A stretch of DNA of 9,825 bases. Origin: Rubripirellula sp. (GTDB lineage: Bacteria; Planctomycetota; Planctomycetia; Pirellulales; Pirellulaceae). The position numbers and the translations under genes are program-made. Each line of letters begins with the position of its first letter. Within the stretch, counting starts at the first letter, position 1. Location: NCBI GenBank assembly GCA_029287555.1, contig JARFQX010000613.1, positions 1 to 9,825 on the forward strand, in the 5' to 3' direction. Shown here one piece after another: positions 1-5,963 of the stretch. The notes under the pieces were generated by a model that made no database searches, had not been told where the DNA came from, and worked only from the letters and a program-made list of their open reading frames with translations.

Positions 1-237
1 AAGGATCAAGTCCGTCTGGCCTGTGCGACCAACTCGGGTGAGGTCTGCCTCTGGGACGTGGACTCCGGCAAGCTCGCCTTGTCGTTTGAAACGCCCAGAT
101 TGACGGTTCCGGAAGTCGCTTGGAGCCCGGATGGTCGATGCCTCGCGGCGGCCAGCGGACCCTTTCTCTGTATATGGGACGCGTTCCCGCGTGCTGCTTC
201 TGAGGTTGGCTTCTCGGAAAGACCAGCCTCTGAATGA
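1..237 (+). CDS. WD40-repeat protein, C-terminal end (5' part outside window)
   Basis: Frame 1 is open from the first base to TGA at 235-237, giving 78 residues. Two WD40 blades are visible. The first runs through LACATNSGEVCLWDVDSGK, with the usual small residues, then a G-x-[VI]-x-[LI]-W-D strand. The second has VAWSPDGRCLAAASG followed by LCIWDA. W-D dipeptides close both blades at about residues 18-19 and 59-60. The family forms beta-propellers that serve as protein-interaction platforms. In planctomycetes such repeats are often fused behind kinase or other domains, but whatever precedes them here is outside the window. After the last blade there is a 19-residue tail without propeller character. 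The family call is solid; the role of the full protein cannot be told. Confidence 0.78.
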   Translation, partial: KDQVRLACATNSGEVCLWDVDSGKLALSFETPRLTVPEVAWSPDGRCLAAASGPFLCIWDAFPRAASEVGFSERPASE

Positions 238-453
238 ACGAACGCCAAGGGGAAGAATCGCGGTGTTTGATAATGTTCGTTGCTGCGACGCGTCCCAGCA
301 TTCTCCGTGGATTCGGATTCGTCTTCAGCGGTCGCGAAAAGGGCGCAAACGCGTGCTCGGTCCCTCGGATTGAATCTATCGCCGTTGTAGGCAGCACGAG
401 ACGCAACCCACAGACCCCTCTCTGCTGGCATCAACGTGAACGACCGCAGTCTC

Positions 454-1386
454 TCACGGAGTCGCCGAGACACGGAGAAGGAATGAGACCGTACATGCTT
501 GCATTTCTGGGAGTAGCCGTCCGTCTGTGTACGCGGTCGCCCAACTAACCGGAATCATTGGAACGCAGCCGCAACCGGATACAAGATCGACCGGTAACGC
601 GGCCAGCTCTCCCGACTCGATCTCATCGGCGATGGTTGTCCGCACCGCTGCGCTGACGCAGTCACTGCTACTGACCATTCGTTTCAGCATGGAGTACGAT
701 TCGCATTCTACCGTTGCGTAGGATCCATCCATCTGGCTTGTTCCCATCGGATCAGCCGCGCCAAACCAAGTCACGGCCCAGTCGGGCATCCTCGGGGTCA
801 CCAGGGGATAATGCAGCAAGTCCGCACTCGTCAGGCAAGGTGCGGACGCCAGTGGATGGCCAACTCGGGCGAACCAAATCAGCCGTTCTGAAGGCAACGG
901 AACGATTCGATACTCTTCGCCCTCCATCATCATCGACGCGTCGGCAATAAACAGATCGAGCTGTCGGTCTCGCAGACTCGCGGTCAACGTTACCCAGTGG
1001 TCGATCTGGGCACGTAAGTGGGATTGAGGATGTTGCTGGGCCAGCCTGGCAATCGCATCCGCGACACAACTCTCAGCCATCGCCGGACCAATACCGATCT
1101 GTAGCGTGCCAATCTCAGCACCAACAAGCAAGTCAACTTCGCGGGTAAGTTCAGTGGCCTCTGCCACGATTCGCCGGGCACGAGAGGCCACTGCTTGGCC
1201 AATCGGCGTCAAAGCGACTTGTCTGCGGCTGCGGTCGAACAACTTTGCGTCCAACGACTCTTCTAACCGTTGGACGCTCTTGCTGAGCGCAGGTTGGCCG
1301 ATGCCGAGTTGGCGGCTGGCGCGGCCGAAGTGCAACTGATCGGCTACCGCGATGAAATGTTGCAAAGTTCTTATTTCAATCACCAC
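454..1386 (-). CDS. LysR-family transcriptional regulator
   Basis: This is a 310-residue protein of usual LysR length. The N-terminal winged helix-turn-helix spans about residues 3-62, with the family pattern FIAVADQLHFGRASRQLG, then QPALSKSVQRLE and LFDRSRRQVALTPIG. A linker helix follows (about 65-90), then the effector-binding domain from about 93, with the IGIGPAM strand and RQLDLFIADA. LysR proteins usually bind DNA as tetramers and control a nearby, often divergent, gene in response to a small ligand. Here the first thing on the divergent side is a flavoprotein remnant, so the original target may be lost. The start is one of two adjacent GTG codons (1384-1386 or 1381-1383), with no clear Shine-Dalgarno. 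The last eight residues (LLRVSATP) and the stop are encoded by the 8-bp repeat, so the native C-terminus may have been replaced. The ligand is unknown. Confidence 0.9.
   Translation of the reverse strand: MVIEIRTLQHFIAVADQLHFGRASRQLGIGQPALSKSVQRLEESLDAKLFDRSRRQVALTPIGQAVASRARRIVAEATELTREVDLLVGAEIGTLQIGIGPAMAESCVADAIARLAQQHPQSHLRAQIDHWVTLTASLRDRQLDLFIADASMMMEGEEYRIVPLPSERLIWFARVGHPLASAPCLTSADLLHYPLVTPRMPDWAVTWFGAADPMGTSQMDGSYATVECESYSMLKRMVSSSDCVSAAVRTTIADEIESGELAALPVDLVSGCGCVPMIPVSWATAYTDGRLLPEMQACTVSFLLRVSATP
455..478. repeat. Degenerate 8-bp tandem repeat, three units
   Basis: Three adjacent 8-base units read CACGGAGT, CGCCGAGA and CACGGAGA on the + strand (CTCCGTG-like on the other strand). 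From memory, CTCCGTG/TCTCCGTG runs occur between genes in planctomycetes and other environmental bacteria; I could not check this. The repeat covers the 3' end and stop codon of the LysR gene, so it shapes that protein's C-terminus. Confidence 0.55.
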
Positions 1387-1494
1387 TACGGGGAATTCTT
1401 TGATTACGCACGGGAATCGAAGAGCCTCCAGTAATTCCCATGGTTCATATTTTCATCTCGTTGATATTGAAGGACAATGCCGGACTTCTCGAAC

Positions 1495-1676
1495 AAGCTG
1501 CTCACCGAGCCCGTGAAATTTTGTTGATGCATCGTCGCCACTGGTGCAGCAGCCATGATCGGTGAGATCAGCGTCGCAATGACGGCCGGCATGGGCTTGT
1601 GTTCGCGGCCAATGTGATTCATCCCTATCCAACGACCGCAGAAGCGATTCGTCAAACCCGTGACGACTACAAGTAG
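1495..1676 (+). pseudogene. C-terminal remnant of a MerA/lipoamide-dehydrogenase-type FAD oxidoreductase
   Basis: Fragments of the dimerisation domain of class I pyridine nucleotide-disulfide oxidoreductases can be read across two frames. From 1495 the frame gives KLLTEP, then an in-frame TGA at 1525-1527. It resumes as CIVATGAAAMIGEISVAMTA to about 1596. The other frame then carries ANVIHPYPTTAEAIRQT from 1608 to the TAG at 1674-1676. The family counterpart runs roughly ...LTEPGSDKILG-TIVA...GEMI-EI-LAM--G-GL--LA-VIHPYPT-AEAIR. Here it carries one stop, one frameshift and a few missing residues at the stop. The FAD- and NAD-binding domains and the redox-active cysteines are absent. It lies between the divergent LysR gene and patatin, whose ATG is six bases past the TAG. 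It cannot make a working enzyme. The family is clear; the exact member (mercuric reductase-like or lipoamide dehydrogenase-like) is not. Confidence 0.7.
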
Positions 1677-1682
1677 TGTCCA

Positions 1683-2750
1683 ATGGCAAGGTTCCAAATA
1701 CTTTCACTGATTGGTGGTGGCATACGCGGCGCCTTCGTTGTGTCGTACTTGCGGGAATTGGAGCGGCGAATTGGCCGTCCCATCGCGGAGTCTTTCGACC
1801 TCATTGCAGGAACATCCACCGGCGGAATCATCGCCGCTGGTCTGGCGATTGGAATGTCCACGGACGAGTTGTACGACTTTTATGCGAATCACGGGGAGAA
1901 AATCTTCTCGCCTCGAGAACCCTACAGAGCCAAAGGAATTATGCGGCTGATCTTTCCGCTGGCCGATCGCGTTTTCCGCTGGAGAACTGGCGGACATTTA
2001 GATGCAGCGTTTCGAGCAAGGTACTGTCCGTTCGCGTTGCAGGCCGCGTTTGATATTGCCTACGGAGATCGGACTCTTAACGACATTACCAGGACACGTC
2101 TAATCATCCCATCGGTCAATCTGACCGACGGCGAGCCACACATTTTTCGCTCTTGCCATTTGCCGAGAGCAGTGCATGAAAAAGACGTCAAGATCTCCGA
2201 TGTTGTGATCGCCGCTACGGCCGCACCGACTTACTTCCCGCATCGAAGAATTCGTGGAAGGGACTATGTCGACGGTGGCATTTGGTCGAATGATCCCAGC
2301 TTGCTTGGATTCGCGGAAGCGATTCGCATCCAACGGCTTGAACAGATCAACGTAGATCATCCGATCTACGACACCGACCGGATCCATCTGCTATCGGTTG
2401 GAACCGGCAAGTCGCAGTTTTCATTGGCTCCTCCGGGTGCCGATGCCGGACTGTTGTACTGGGCCCCGCGGGTCGCCGAAGTCATGGGCACGTCACAAAC
2501 CCAAGGCGTCCATCTTCCACTCAAGTTCTTGCTGGCCGACCGTTACGAACACGTCAATTTCAAAATGCGTGAGCAATGGCCCTTGGACGCAACAGAGTAC
2601 ATCCCCGACTTATTTGAGATGGGCAGGCAAAGGGCGGAGCAGAACTTCCAAATCATCTCGGATCGTTTTCTTGACCATCAGGCTAGCAGATTCACTCCCT
2701 GCACCACGAACGAAGGCGAACTGGATCTTGACGAATTCGGCTTTAAGTAA
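1683..2750 (+). CDS. Patatin-like phospholipase
   Basis: This 355-residue protein matches the usual length of cytosolic bacterial patatin-like acyl hydrolases. Family motifs are in order. The glycine-rich oxyanion loop GGGIRG is at residues 11-16. The nucleophile elbow G-T-S-T-G is at 43-47, with catalytic Ser45. The second member of the Ser-Asp dyad is Asp197 in DGGIW. The supporting strands ILSLI, FDLIAGTSTGG and AATAAPTYFPHRR are also typical. The enzyme should cleave acyl esters of phospholipids or other lipids. No signal peptide or membrane segment is visible, so it is probably cytoplasmic or peripheral. One oddity is that the residue before the GGG loop is Ile10, where most relatives have Asp (DGGGxRG). 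The ATG at 1683 sits just after the flavoprotein remnant and lacks a clear ribosome-binding site. It is the only gene in the middle cluster that looks complete. No nucleotidyltransferase or other defence partner lies beside it. Confidence 0.9.
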   Translation: MARFQILSLIGGGIRGAFVVSYLRELERRIGRPIAESFDLIAGTSTGGIIAAGLAIGMSTDELYDFYANHGEKIFSPREPYRAKGIMRLIFPLADRVFRWRTGGHLDAAFRARYCPFALQAAFDIAYGDRTLNDITRTRLIIPSVNLTDGEPHIFRSCHLPRAVHEKDVKISDVVIAATAAPTYFPHRRIRGRDYVDGGIWSNDPSLLGFAEAIRIQRLEQINVDHPIYDTDRIHLLSVGTGKSQFSLAPPGADAGLLYWAPRVAEVMGTSQTQGVHLPLKFLLADRYEHVNFKMREQWPLDATEYIPDLFEMGRQRAEQNFQIISDRFLDHQASRFTPCTTNEGELDLDEFGFK

Positions 2751-2962
2751 TGAAACGATTTTCCGAGCCTAGAACCGAATGAGTGGTGGTGGAATGAAAA
2801 CTCAACTTTGGCAAACTTGTGATGTCAGTGGCAGTCATTGCAGTTTTATCGTGGCTGCCGTCGCCACCGGTTCGCCACCTCTATCTCAGCATGTCAATGC
2901 AGTGTTGGACGTGCCGTTAATTGAGAGCCTTGCGAGCGACCCACAATGGAGATTGGAGTCAG
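2751..2962 (+). other. Short gap, two weak candidate ORFs, no recognised gene
   Basis: Between patatin and the EgtD stub two overlapping frames are open. ATG 2779 to TGA 2968-2970 would encode 63 residues and overlaps the EgtD start by eight bases; it ends in ASDPQWRLESDE and resembles nothing I know. Another frame, GTG 2819 or ATG 2822 to TAA 2918-2920, gives about 32 residues with a hydrophobic start (SVAVIAVLSWLP) and a CWTC motif near the end, as in a tiny membrane peptide. Neither has supporting similarity. The stretch may be the residue of a gene deleted between patatin and egtD. In many bacteria egtB lies next to egtD, but no EgtB motif is readable here. Confidence 0.25.
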
Positions 2963-3097
2963 ATGAGTGAACCACTTTCGGAATCGGCGCTGCTGGATCA
3001 AGAACCCAGTGCAGAATCATTTCTCGACGAAGTTCTTAGTGGCCTGAGGCAATCGCCGAAGACGCTTCCTTGCAAGTTCTTTAAGGCAACCGAATGA
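2963..3097 (+). pseudogene. egtD: N-terminal stub of histidine methyltransferase EgtD
   Basis: ATG 2963 opens a 44-residue frame ending at TGA 3095-3097. Residues 18-40 (ESFLDEVLSGL, then SPKTLPCKFF) match the start of EgtD, the SAM-dependent L-histidine N-alpha-trimethyltransferase of ergothioneine synthesis. In that family E-x-F-x-x-[ED]-V-x-x-G-L is followed by S-P-K-x-[LI]-P-x-K-[FY]-[FL]-Y-D. Where the family continues into YDxxGSxLF, this frame turns to KATE and stops. The SAM-binding and histidine-binding domains, nearly 300 residues, are missing. The last four bases (ATGA, 3094-3097) overlap the start of the next gene, as in a translationally coupled pair. KATE may therefore be the tail of whichever gene once preceded it. 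I infer a deletion near 3080. The stub cannot be an enzyme; whether the peptide is made is unknown. Confidence 0.68.
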
Positions 3098-3444
3098 ACG
3101 ATGCAGGAATATGGGCCGCCCCATTGTTACTGATTCCAGCCGTAGGATTGCGGATCCTATCAACGTCCGCGAGGTTCGGTCAGCTCCACGAGGAGCTTCG
3201 TCGCCATAAGGACCAGCGCGGATCGCTCGCTCTGAAGCATCTCTGTCGACGAGCGAGTTTGATCCATAGTGCGCTGGTGAGTTTCTACACCAGTGTCGCA
3301 GTGCTCGCGCTTGCGAGCTTACTTGGGACACTGGCTGACCGCTGGTTCAAGACACTGAACTGGCTCCCGCAGATGATGACATTCGTTGGTGCGGCCCTGA
3401 TTCTGTTTTCAGCAACTCAAGGACGACTGGCCGCAAATCTCTGA
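3094..3444 (+). CDS. DUF2721-like membrane protein, probably shortened at its C-terminus
   Basis: This is a small protein of 116 residues. It begins with a short hydrophobic segment (about 6-24) that runs into the typical LSTSARFGQLHEELRR stretch, in which a conserved S-x-R is followed by a charged helix. A basic patch (KHLCRRASLI) comes next, then two membrane segments (about 61-80 and 91-107). This order, TM, charged loop, TM, TM, is that of the DUF2721 family, whose function is unknown. After FSATQ the frame continues only with GRLAANL before TGA. The other frame over the same bases already reads the inside of an FMN-reductase homologue (QQLKDDWPQ, from about 3410). The natural end of the protein thus seems to be replaced at about 3405-3415. 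The start overlaps the EgtD stub by ATGA. Family call moderate, truncation inferred. Confidence 0.6.
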   Translation: MNDAGIWAAPLLLIPAVGLRILSTSARFGQLHEELRRHKDQRGSLALKHLCRRASLIHSALVSFYTSVAVLALASLLGTLADRWFKTLNWLPQMMTFVGAALILFSATQGRLAANL

Positions 3445-3922
3445 AAAAGTGATGGCCGCCGACATCCTGGTTCTGGGTTCGTCGATCTGGCTTGGTGAAA
3501 AAACGTCCGTGTGCACCCAAGTCGTGGAACGGTTGTATGCGACCAGCCACCTCCTCAATGAACAAGGTCAATACGCCTACTACGGTCGTGTAGGAGGTGC
3601 GTTGATCACCGGCAATGAAGACGGTGCGAAGCATTGTGCGATGAACATGCTCTACTCGTTGCAACATCTTGGATACGTCATTCCGCCGCAAGCCGATGCC
3701 GATTGGCTGGGCGAGGCGGGGCCCGGGCCCTCCTATCTCGATCCGGGATCTGGTGGTCCGGAGAATGATTTCACAAACCGAAACACGACGTTCATGACTT
3801 GGAACCTGCTGCACATGGCACGCATGATCAAGGACGCCGGCGGCATCCCCGCTCACGGCAACCAACGCTCGAAGTGGGATGCCGGCTGCCGATCAGATTA
3901 TGTGAATCCCGAATATCGCTGA
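3401..3922 (+). pseudogene. NADPH-dependent FMN reductase / flavodoxin-family protein, N-terminus missing
   Basis: The frame is open from 3401, just after TGA 3398-3400, to TGA 3920-3922. Homology-like sequence begins at about 3410 with QQLKDDWPQISEKV and runs through ADILVLGSSIWLGEKTSVCT, QVVERLYA, the strand VGGALITGNEDGAKH, and EAGPGPSYLD. These are hallmarks of flavodoxin-fold NAD(P)H:FMN oxidoreductases, in which the IWLGEK and GNEDGAKH loops contact the flavin. The C-terminus (GNQRSKWDAGC...NPEYR) looks complete. The first 60 or so residues, holding the first beta strand and the FMN-phosphate loop, are absent; their place is taken by the end of the DUF2721-like gene. The only start inside the conserved part is GTG 3449 or ATG 3452, which would give about 157 residues. 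Such a protein could hardly bind FMN normally. The preceding gene overlaps it in another frame, and the ZntB-like gene follows after 17 bases. Confidence 0.72.
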
Positions 3923-3939
3923 TGCCTTGATCTCCATCC

Positions 3940-4719
3940 ATGACAGTGAATAACCAGACAGCATGCTTTCGCGCCTTTGCCATCTCAGCCGATGGGGAGG
4001 CGACTGAACTGGCGGAGCTACCCACCTCGGAAGCGTTGCCAGAGGCAGCCTATGTGTGGACACATCTTCATGTCCAGCAAGAAGGCGCGAGAGAATGGCT
4101 GGTGGACCGGGCGAAGTTGGACCGGACCGTCGTGGAAGCCATGATGGCCGAGGACACGCGTCCGCGGGCACTGTTCAAATCCGATGGTGTGATGCTGATC
4201 TTTCGGGCGATGAACTTGCACGAAGGAGAACCGCCTGAGGAAATGATTTCGCTGCGCATGTGGATTGACGAGCACCGCGTCATCTCGACTCGCTTACGCG
4301 ATGTCAAGGCCGTTGAAGAACTCCAGGCGGCCATATCATCTGGACCGGCACCCGTCTCGCCAGCCGAATTGCTCAAGTCGATCACGTCTCGAATTTTCGC
4401 TCGCATGGAACCGTTCCTGGATGACCTGGAGGACAGTGTCGCTGCGGTCGAAGAGATCGATGAACTATCTGCGCGAACTCAAATCCTGACCGAAGAAGTG
4501 CGGAACAACCAGGCCGAGCGGCTCAATCGACTTGCCTACATATTCTCGGTCGTGGCCACGATCTTCCTGCCACTCGGGTTTCTAACCGGCCTGCTGGGTG
4601 TCAACCTTAGTGGGATCCCGGCTGCTCAAAATCCATACGCATTTTGGACCTTCACCGCAATCTGCATTGCACTGATCGGCATGCAGGTGGTGTTCTTCAA
4701 AAAACTCAAATGGTTTTGA
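3940..4719 (+). CDS. zntB: ZntB/CorA-family divalent metal transporter with shortened cytoplasmic helix
   Basis: This 259-residue protein begins with the ZntB-type cytoplasmic domain (AYVWTHLHV at 37-45; TRPRALFKSDGVMLIFRAMN; LRMWIDEHRVISTRLRDVKAV). It ends with two membrane helices, about 200-219 (IFSVVATIFLPLGFLTGLLG) and 233-252. Between them lies the signature loop GVNLSGIP (220-227). GxN is the selectivity motif of CorA-type pentameric channels, and GVNLGGIP is the ZntB form. ZntB moves zinc, probably with protons, across the inner membrane. E. coli ZntB has 327 residues. Here the family's LxDLED segment (160-165) passes almost directly to EEIDELSARTQILTEEV, so the stretch usually containing LRRQ...RRYxAPQR, about 60 residues, is missing in frame at about residues 167-172. 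That stretch forms the long helices carrying the funnel, so function is doubtful although the frame is intact. Confidence 0.85.
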   Translation: MTVNNQTACFRAFAISADGEATELAELPTSEALPEAAYVWTHLHVQQEGAREWLVDRAKLDRTVVEAMMAEDTRPRALFKSDGVMLIFRAMNLHEGEPPEEMISLRMWIDEHRVISTRLRDVKAVEELQAAISSGPAPVSPAELLKSITSRIFARMEPFLDDLEDSVAAVEEIDELSARTQILTEEVRNNQAERLNRLAYIFSVVATIFLPLGFLTGLLGVNLSGIPAAQNPYAFWTFTAICIALIGMQVVFFKKLKWF

Positions 4720-4738
4720 CAGCTTTACTATTTCTCGC

Positions 4739-5188
4739 ATGCACCACGGCAGCCAGCACGGTGCGATGGAGTTCCTCCGCGTATTTGCCGAGGAGGTCTA
4801 TGGCGTTCCGCCGGAACACGTTGTCGGTAGCAGCATCAAGACCCGATTCGAAGTGCGTAATGATAAGCCAGTGTTGCTGCGCCTGCCCGAGTTGAACTTC
4901 ATCGACGACAAAGCCGGCAAGCCTGTGGGAATCAACCAATACATCGGTCGCCGCCCGATTGCGGCGTTTGGCAACTCCGACGGCGATCTGCAAATGCTGC
5001 AGTGGACCTTTGCTGGTAACGGCCCTCGATTCTGCCTACTCATTCATCACACCGATGCTGACCGAGAATGGGCTTACGACCGCAACTCCAAGGTGGGACA
5101 TCTCGACATCGCACTGGATGAGGCCCGCGAGCGCGGCTGGACGATTGCAGACATGAAGCGAGACTGGGATACGGTCTACACACCGTGA
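4739..5188 (+). pseudogene. HAD-superfamily phosphatase (SerB-like), C-terminal half only
   Basis: The frame from ATG 4739 encodes 149 residues. From about residue 9 it follows the back half of HAD phosphatases related to phosphoserine phosphatase: MEFLRVFAEEVYGVPPEHVV, then IDDKAGKPVGI with the motif III lysine (Lys58), then AAFGNSDGDLQML with motif IV acidic residues (Asp81 and Asp83). A conserved tail (HHTDADREWAYDR) follows. Relatives of this type are around 300 residues or more. The N-terminal half is gone, including motif I (DxDGT, the phosphoryl-accepting Asp) and motif II. The product should therefore be catalytically dead. The match begins just after where SGGG-MEF would be expected. 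The 20 bases back to the end of the ZntB-like gene do not restore the missing part. The C-terminal end looks natural. Confidence 0.75.
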
Positions 5189-5210
5189 AACGCCAAAAGG
5201 CAGGCGTTTC
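5187..5210 (+). terminator. Stem-loop overlapping the HAD stop codon
   Basis: GAAACGCC (5187-5194) and GGCGTTTC (5203-5210) are perfect 8-base arms around an 8-base loop. The first arm begins within the TGA stop of the HAD fragment. The position suits transcription termination at the end of the compacted cluster. No run of T follows, so intrinsic termination is unproven, and an mRNA-stabilising role is equally possible. Confidence 0.4.
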
Positions 5211-5963
5211 GACCACAAACGGCACCCCGCCGCCGACACCCGTTAAGAAATCGTCGCGGACTCCGCTATGGCAGCGAAGCCAATCTCGAAACGAAGCTGC
5301 GCGTACCCGATTGGGGCGAGTTCTTATCCCTTAAGAGATTCCACGCCGAGGTTCCCAACCTGCGGAGGATGGACCAGCCGAACGCATGGACACCACCCTG
5401 CTTCGACGCTTCGGTCGAAAAAACCTCGGCGAGTTTGGGCTCTTCGAAACTCGCCTCGGACGATGCAACCGCCCGCACGAAAGACTACCAGGTCGCAAGC
5501 ATCTAAAGCCTTCGAAGGTGCGCTTGAATGCATTTGCGATTTCAGGCTGATGGCCCCATGCTTGTCTTTGGCATGGTCCGTTAGGTTAGGTCAACTTCCA
5601 AACCGTCGTGTCGATCGAGTGCTATCGAAGCTCAGTCAGTACTGAGCCCCGTCGTCCCCCTTGCAGCCACCGCCGTCGCTCGCCAATCACGAACGCCTCT
5701 TCCGCGAGTTGGGCCTCAGTTATCTGCCCCGGAATTCCTGCTGTTGCGTTTTGGCTGACGCTCAGTCACGCCTGAGTGAGCGTGATCCCTGCATAGATCT
5801 TCGAGAGCGCAAGCCGAAACCTTTAACCTGCTACTTCGCTGTCCCTTGCAAATGCTGCCGTCGTAACATCCACAGAGTCCAACATTGTACGATGTGGTTT
5901 TCAAAGGGAGTAGAGTTGAGTGGAAAGTGCTGACACTATGAATCGAGAGAGAATTAGAGACCA
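5211..5963. other. Long stretch without a recognised gene
   Basis: About 750 bases separate the HAD fragment from the P450 gene. In the HAD gene's own frame, the + strand stays open from just after its stop (5189) to TAA 5504-5506, about 105 codons. The first ATG in it comes only after about 60 codons. The translation (for example YGSEANLETKLRVPDWG, then FLSLKRFHAEVPNLRRMD) looks like soluble protein but matches no family I recognise. It may be another gene tail. From 5507 to 5963 I see no credible coding sequence. The longer ORF at 5716-6216 on the - strand is mostly antisense to the start of P450. The last 150 bases are relatively AT-rich, as expected of a P450 promoter region, but no convincing -35/-10 pair could be fixed. 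Confidence 0.4.
5758..5783. repeat. Inverted repeat with two alternative pairings
   Basis: ACGCTCA (5758-5764) pairs with TGAGCGT (5777-5783). Inside it, CTCAG (5761-5765) pairs with CTGAG (5772-5776). The two pairings share bases and exclude each other. It lies about 180 bases upstream of the P450 start. It could be a protein-binding site, the end of a lost element, or chance; there is no direct support for any of these. Confidence 0.3.

Noticed and set aside
6..473. 155-residue ORF on the - strand
   Set aside because: Its 3' half is antisense to the WD40 coding frame, its start lies in the CTCCGTG repeat, and no family motif is seen.
234..548. 104-residue ORF on the + strand after the WD40 gene
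   Set aside because: Its 3' third is antisense to the LysR gene and repeat, and the remainder has no protein-like pattern.
1446..1473. Imperfect inverted repeat (TTCATAT / ATATTGAA) as a LysR operator
   Set aside because: The arms match only with a one-base gap, the spacing does not give a clear T-N11-A box, and it lies about 60 bases from the LysR start.
1683..2750. Patatin as a CBASS-type phospholipase effector (CapV)
   Set aside because: No cyclic-nucleotide synthase (CD-NTase), Cap2/Cap3 or other defence gene is nearby; the neighbours are metabolic and transport fragments.
2779..2970. 63-residue ORF upstream of the EgtD stub as a confident gene
   Set aside because: No family similarity, a competing open frame covers the same bases, and the hydrophobic segment is not clearly membrane-like. 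Kept only as a note in the gap entry.
5398..5425. TTCGAC/GTCGAA hairpin followed by a run of A
   Set aside because: The A run follows on the + strand and the T run would precede the stem on the - strand, so neither orientation fits an intrinsic terminator.
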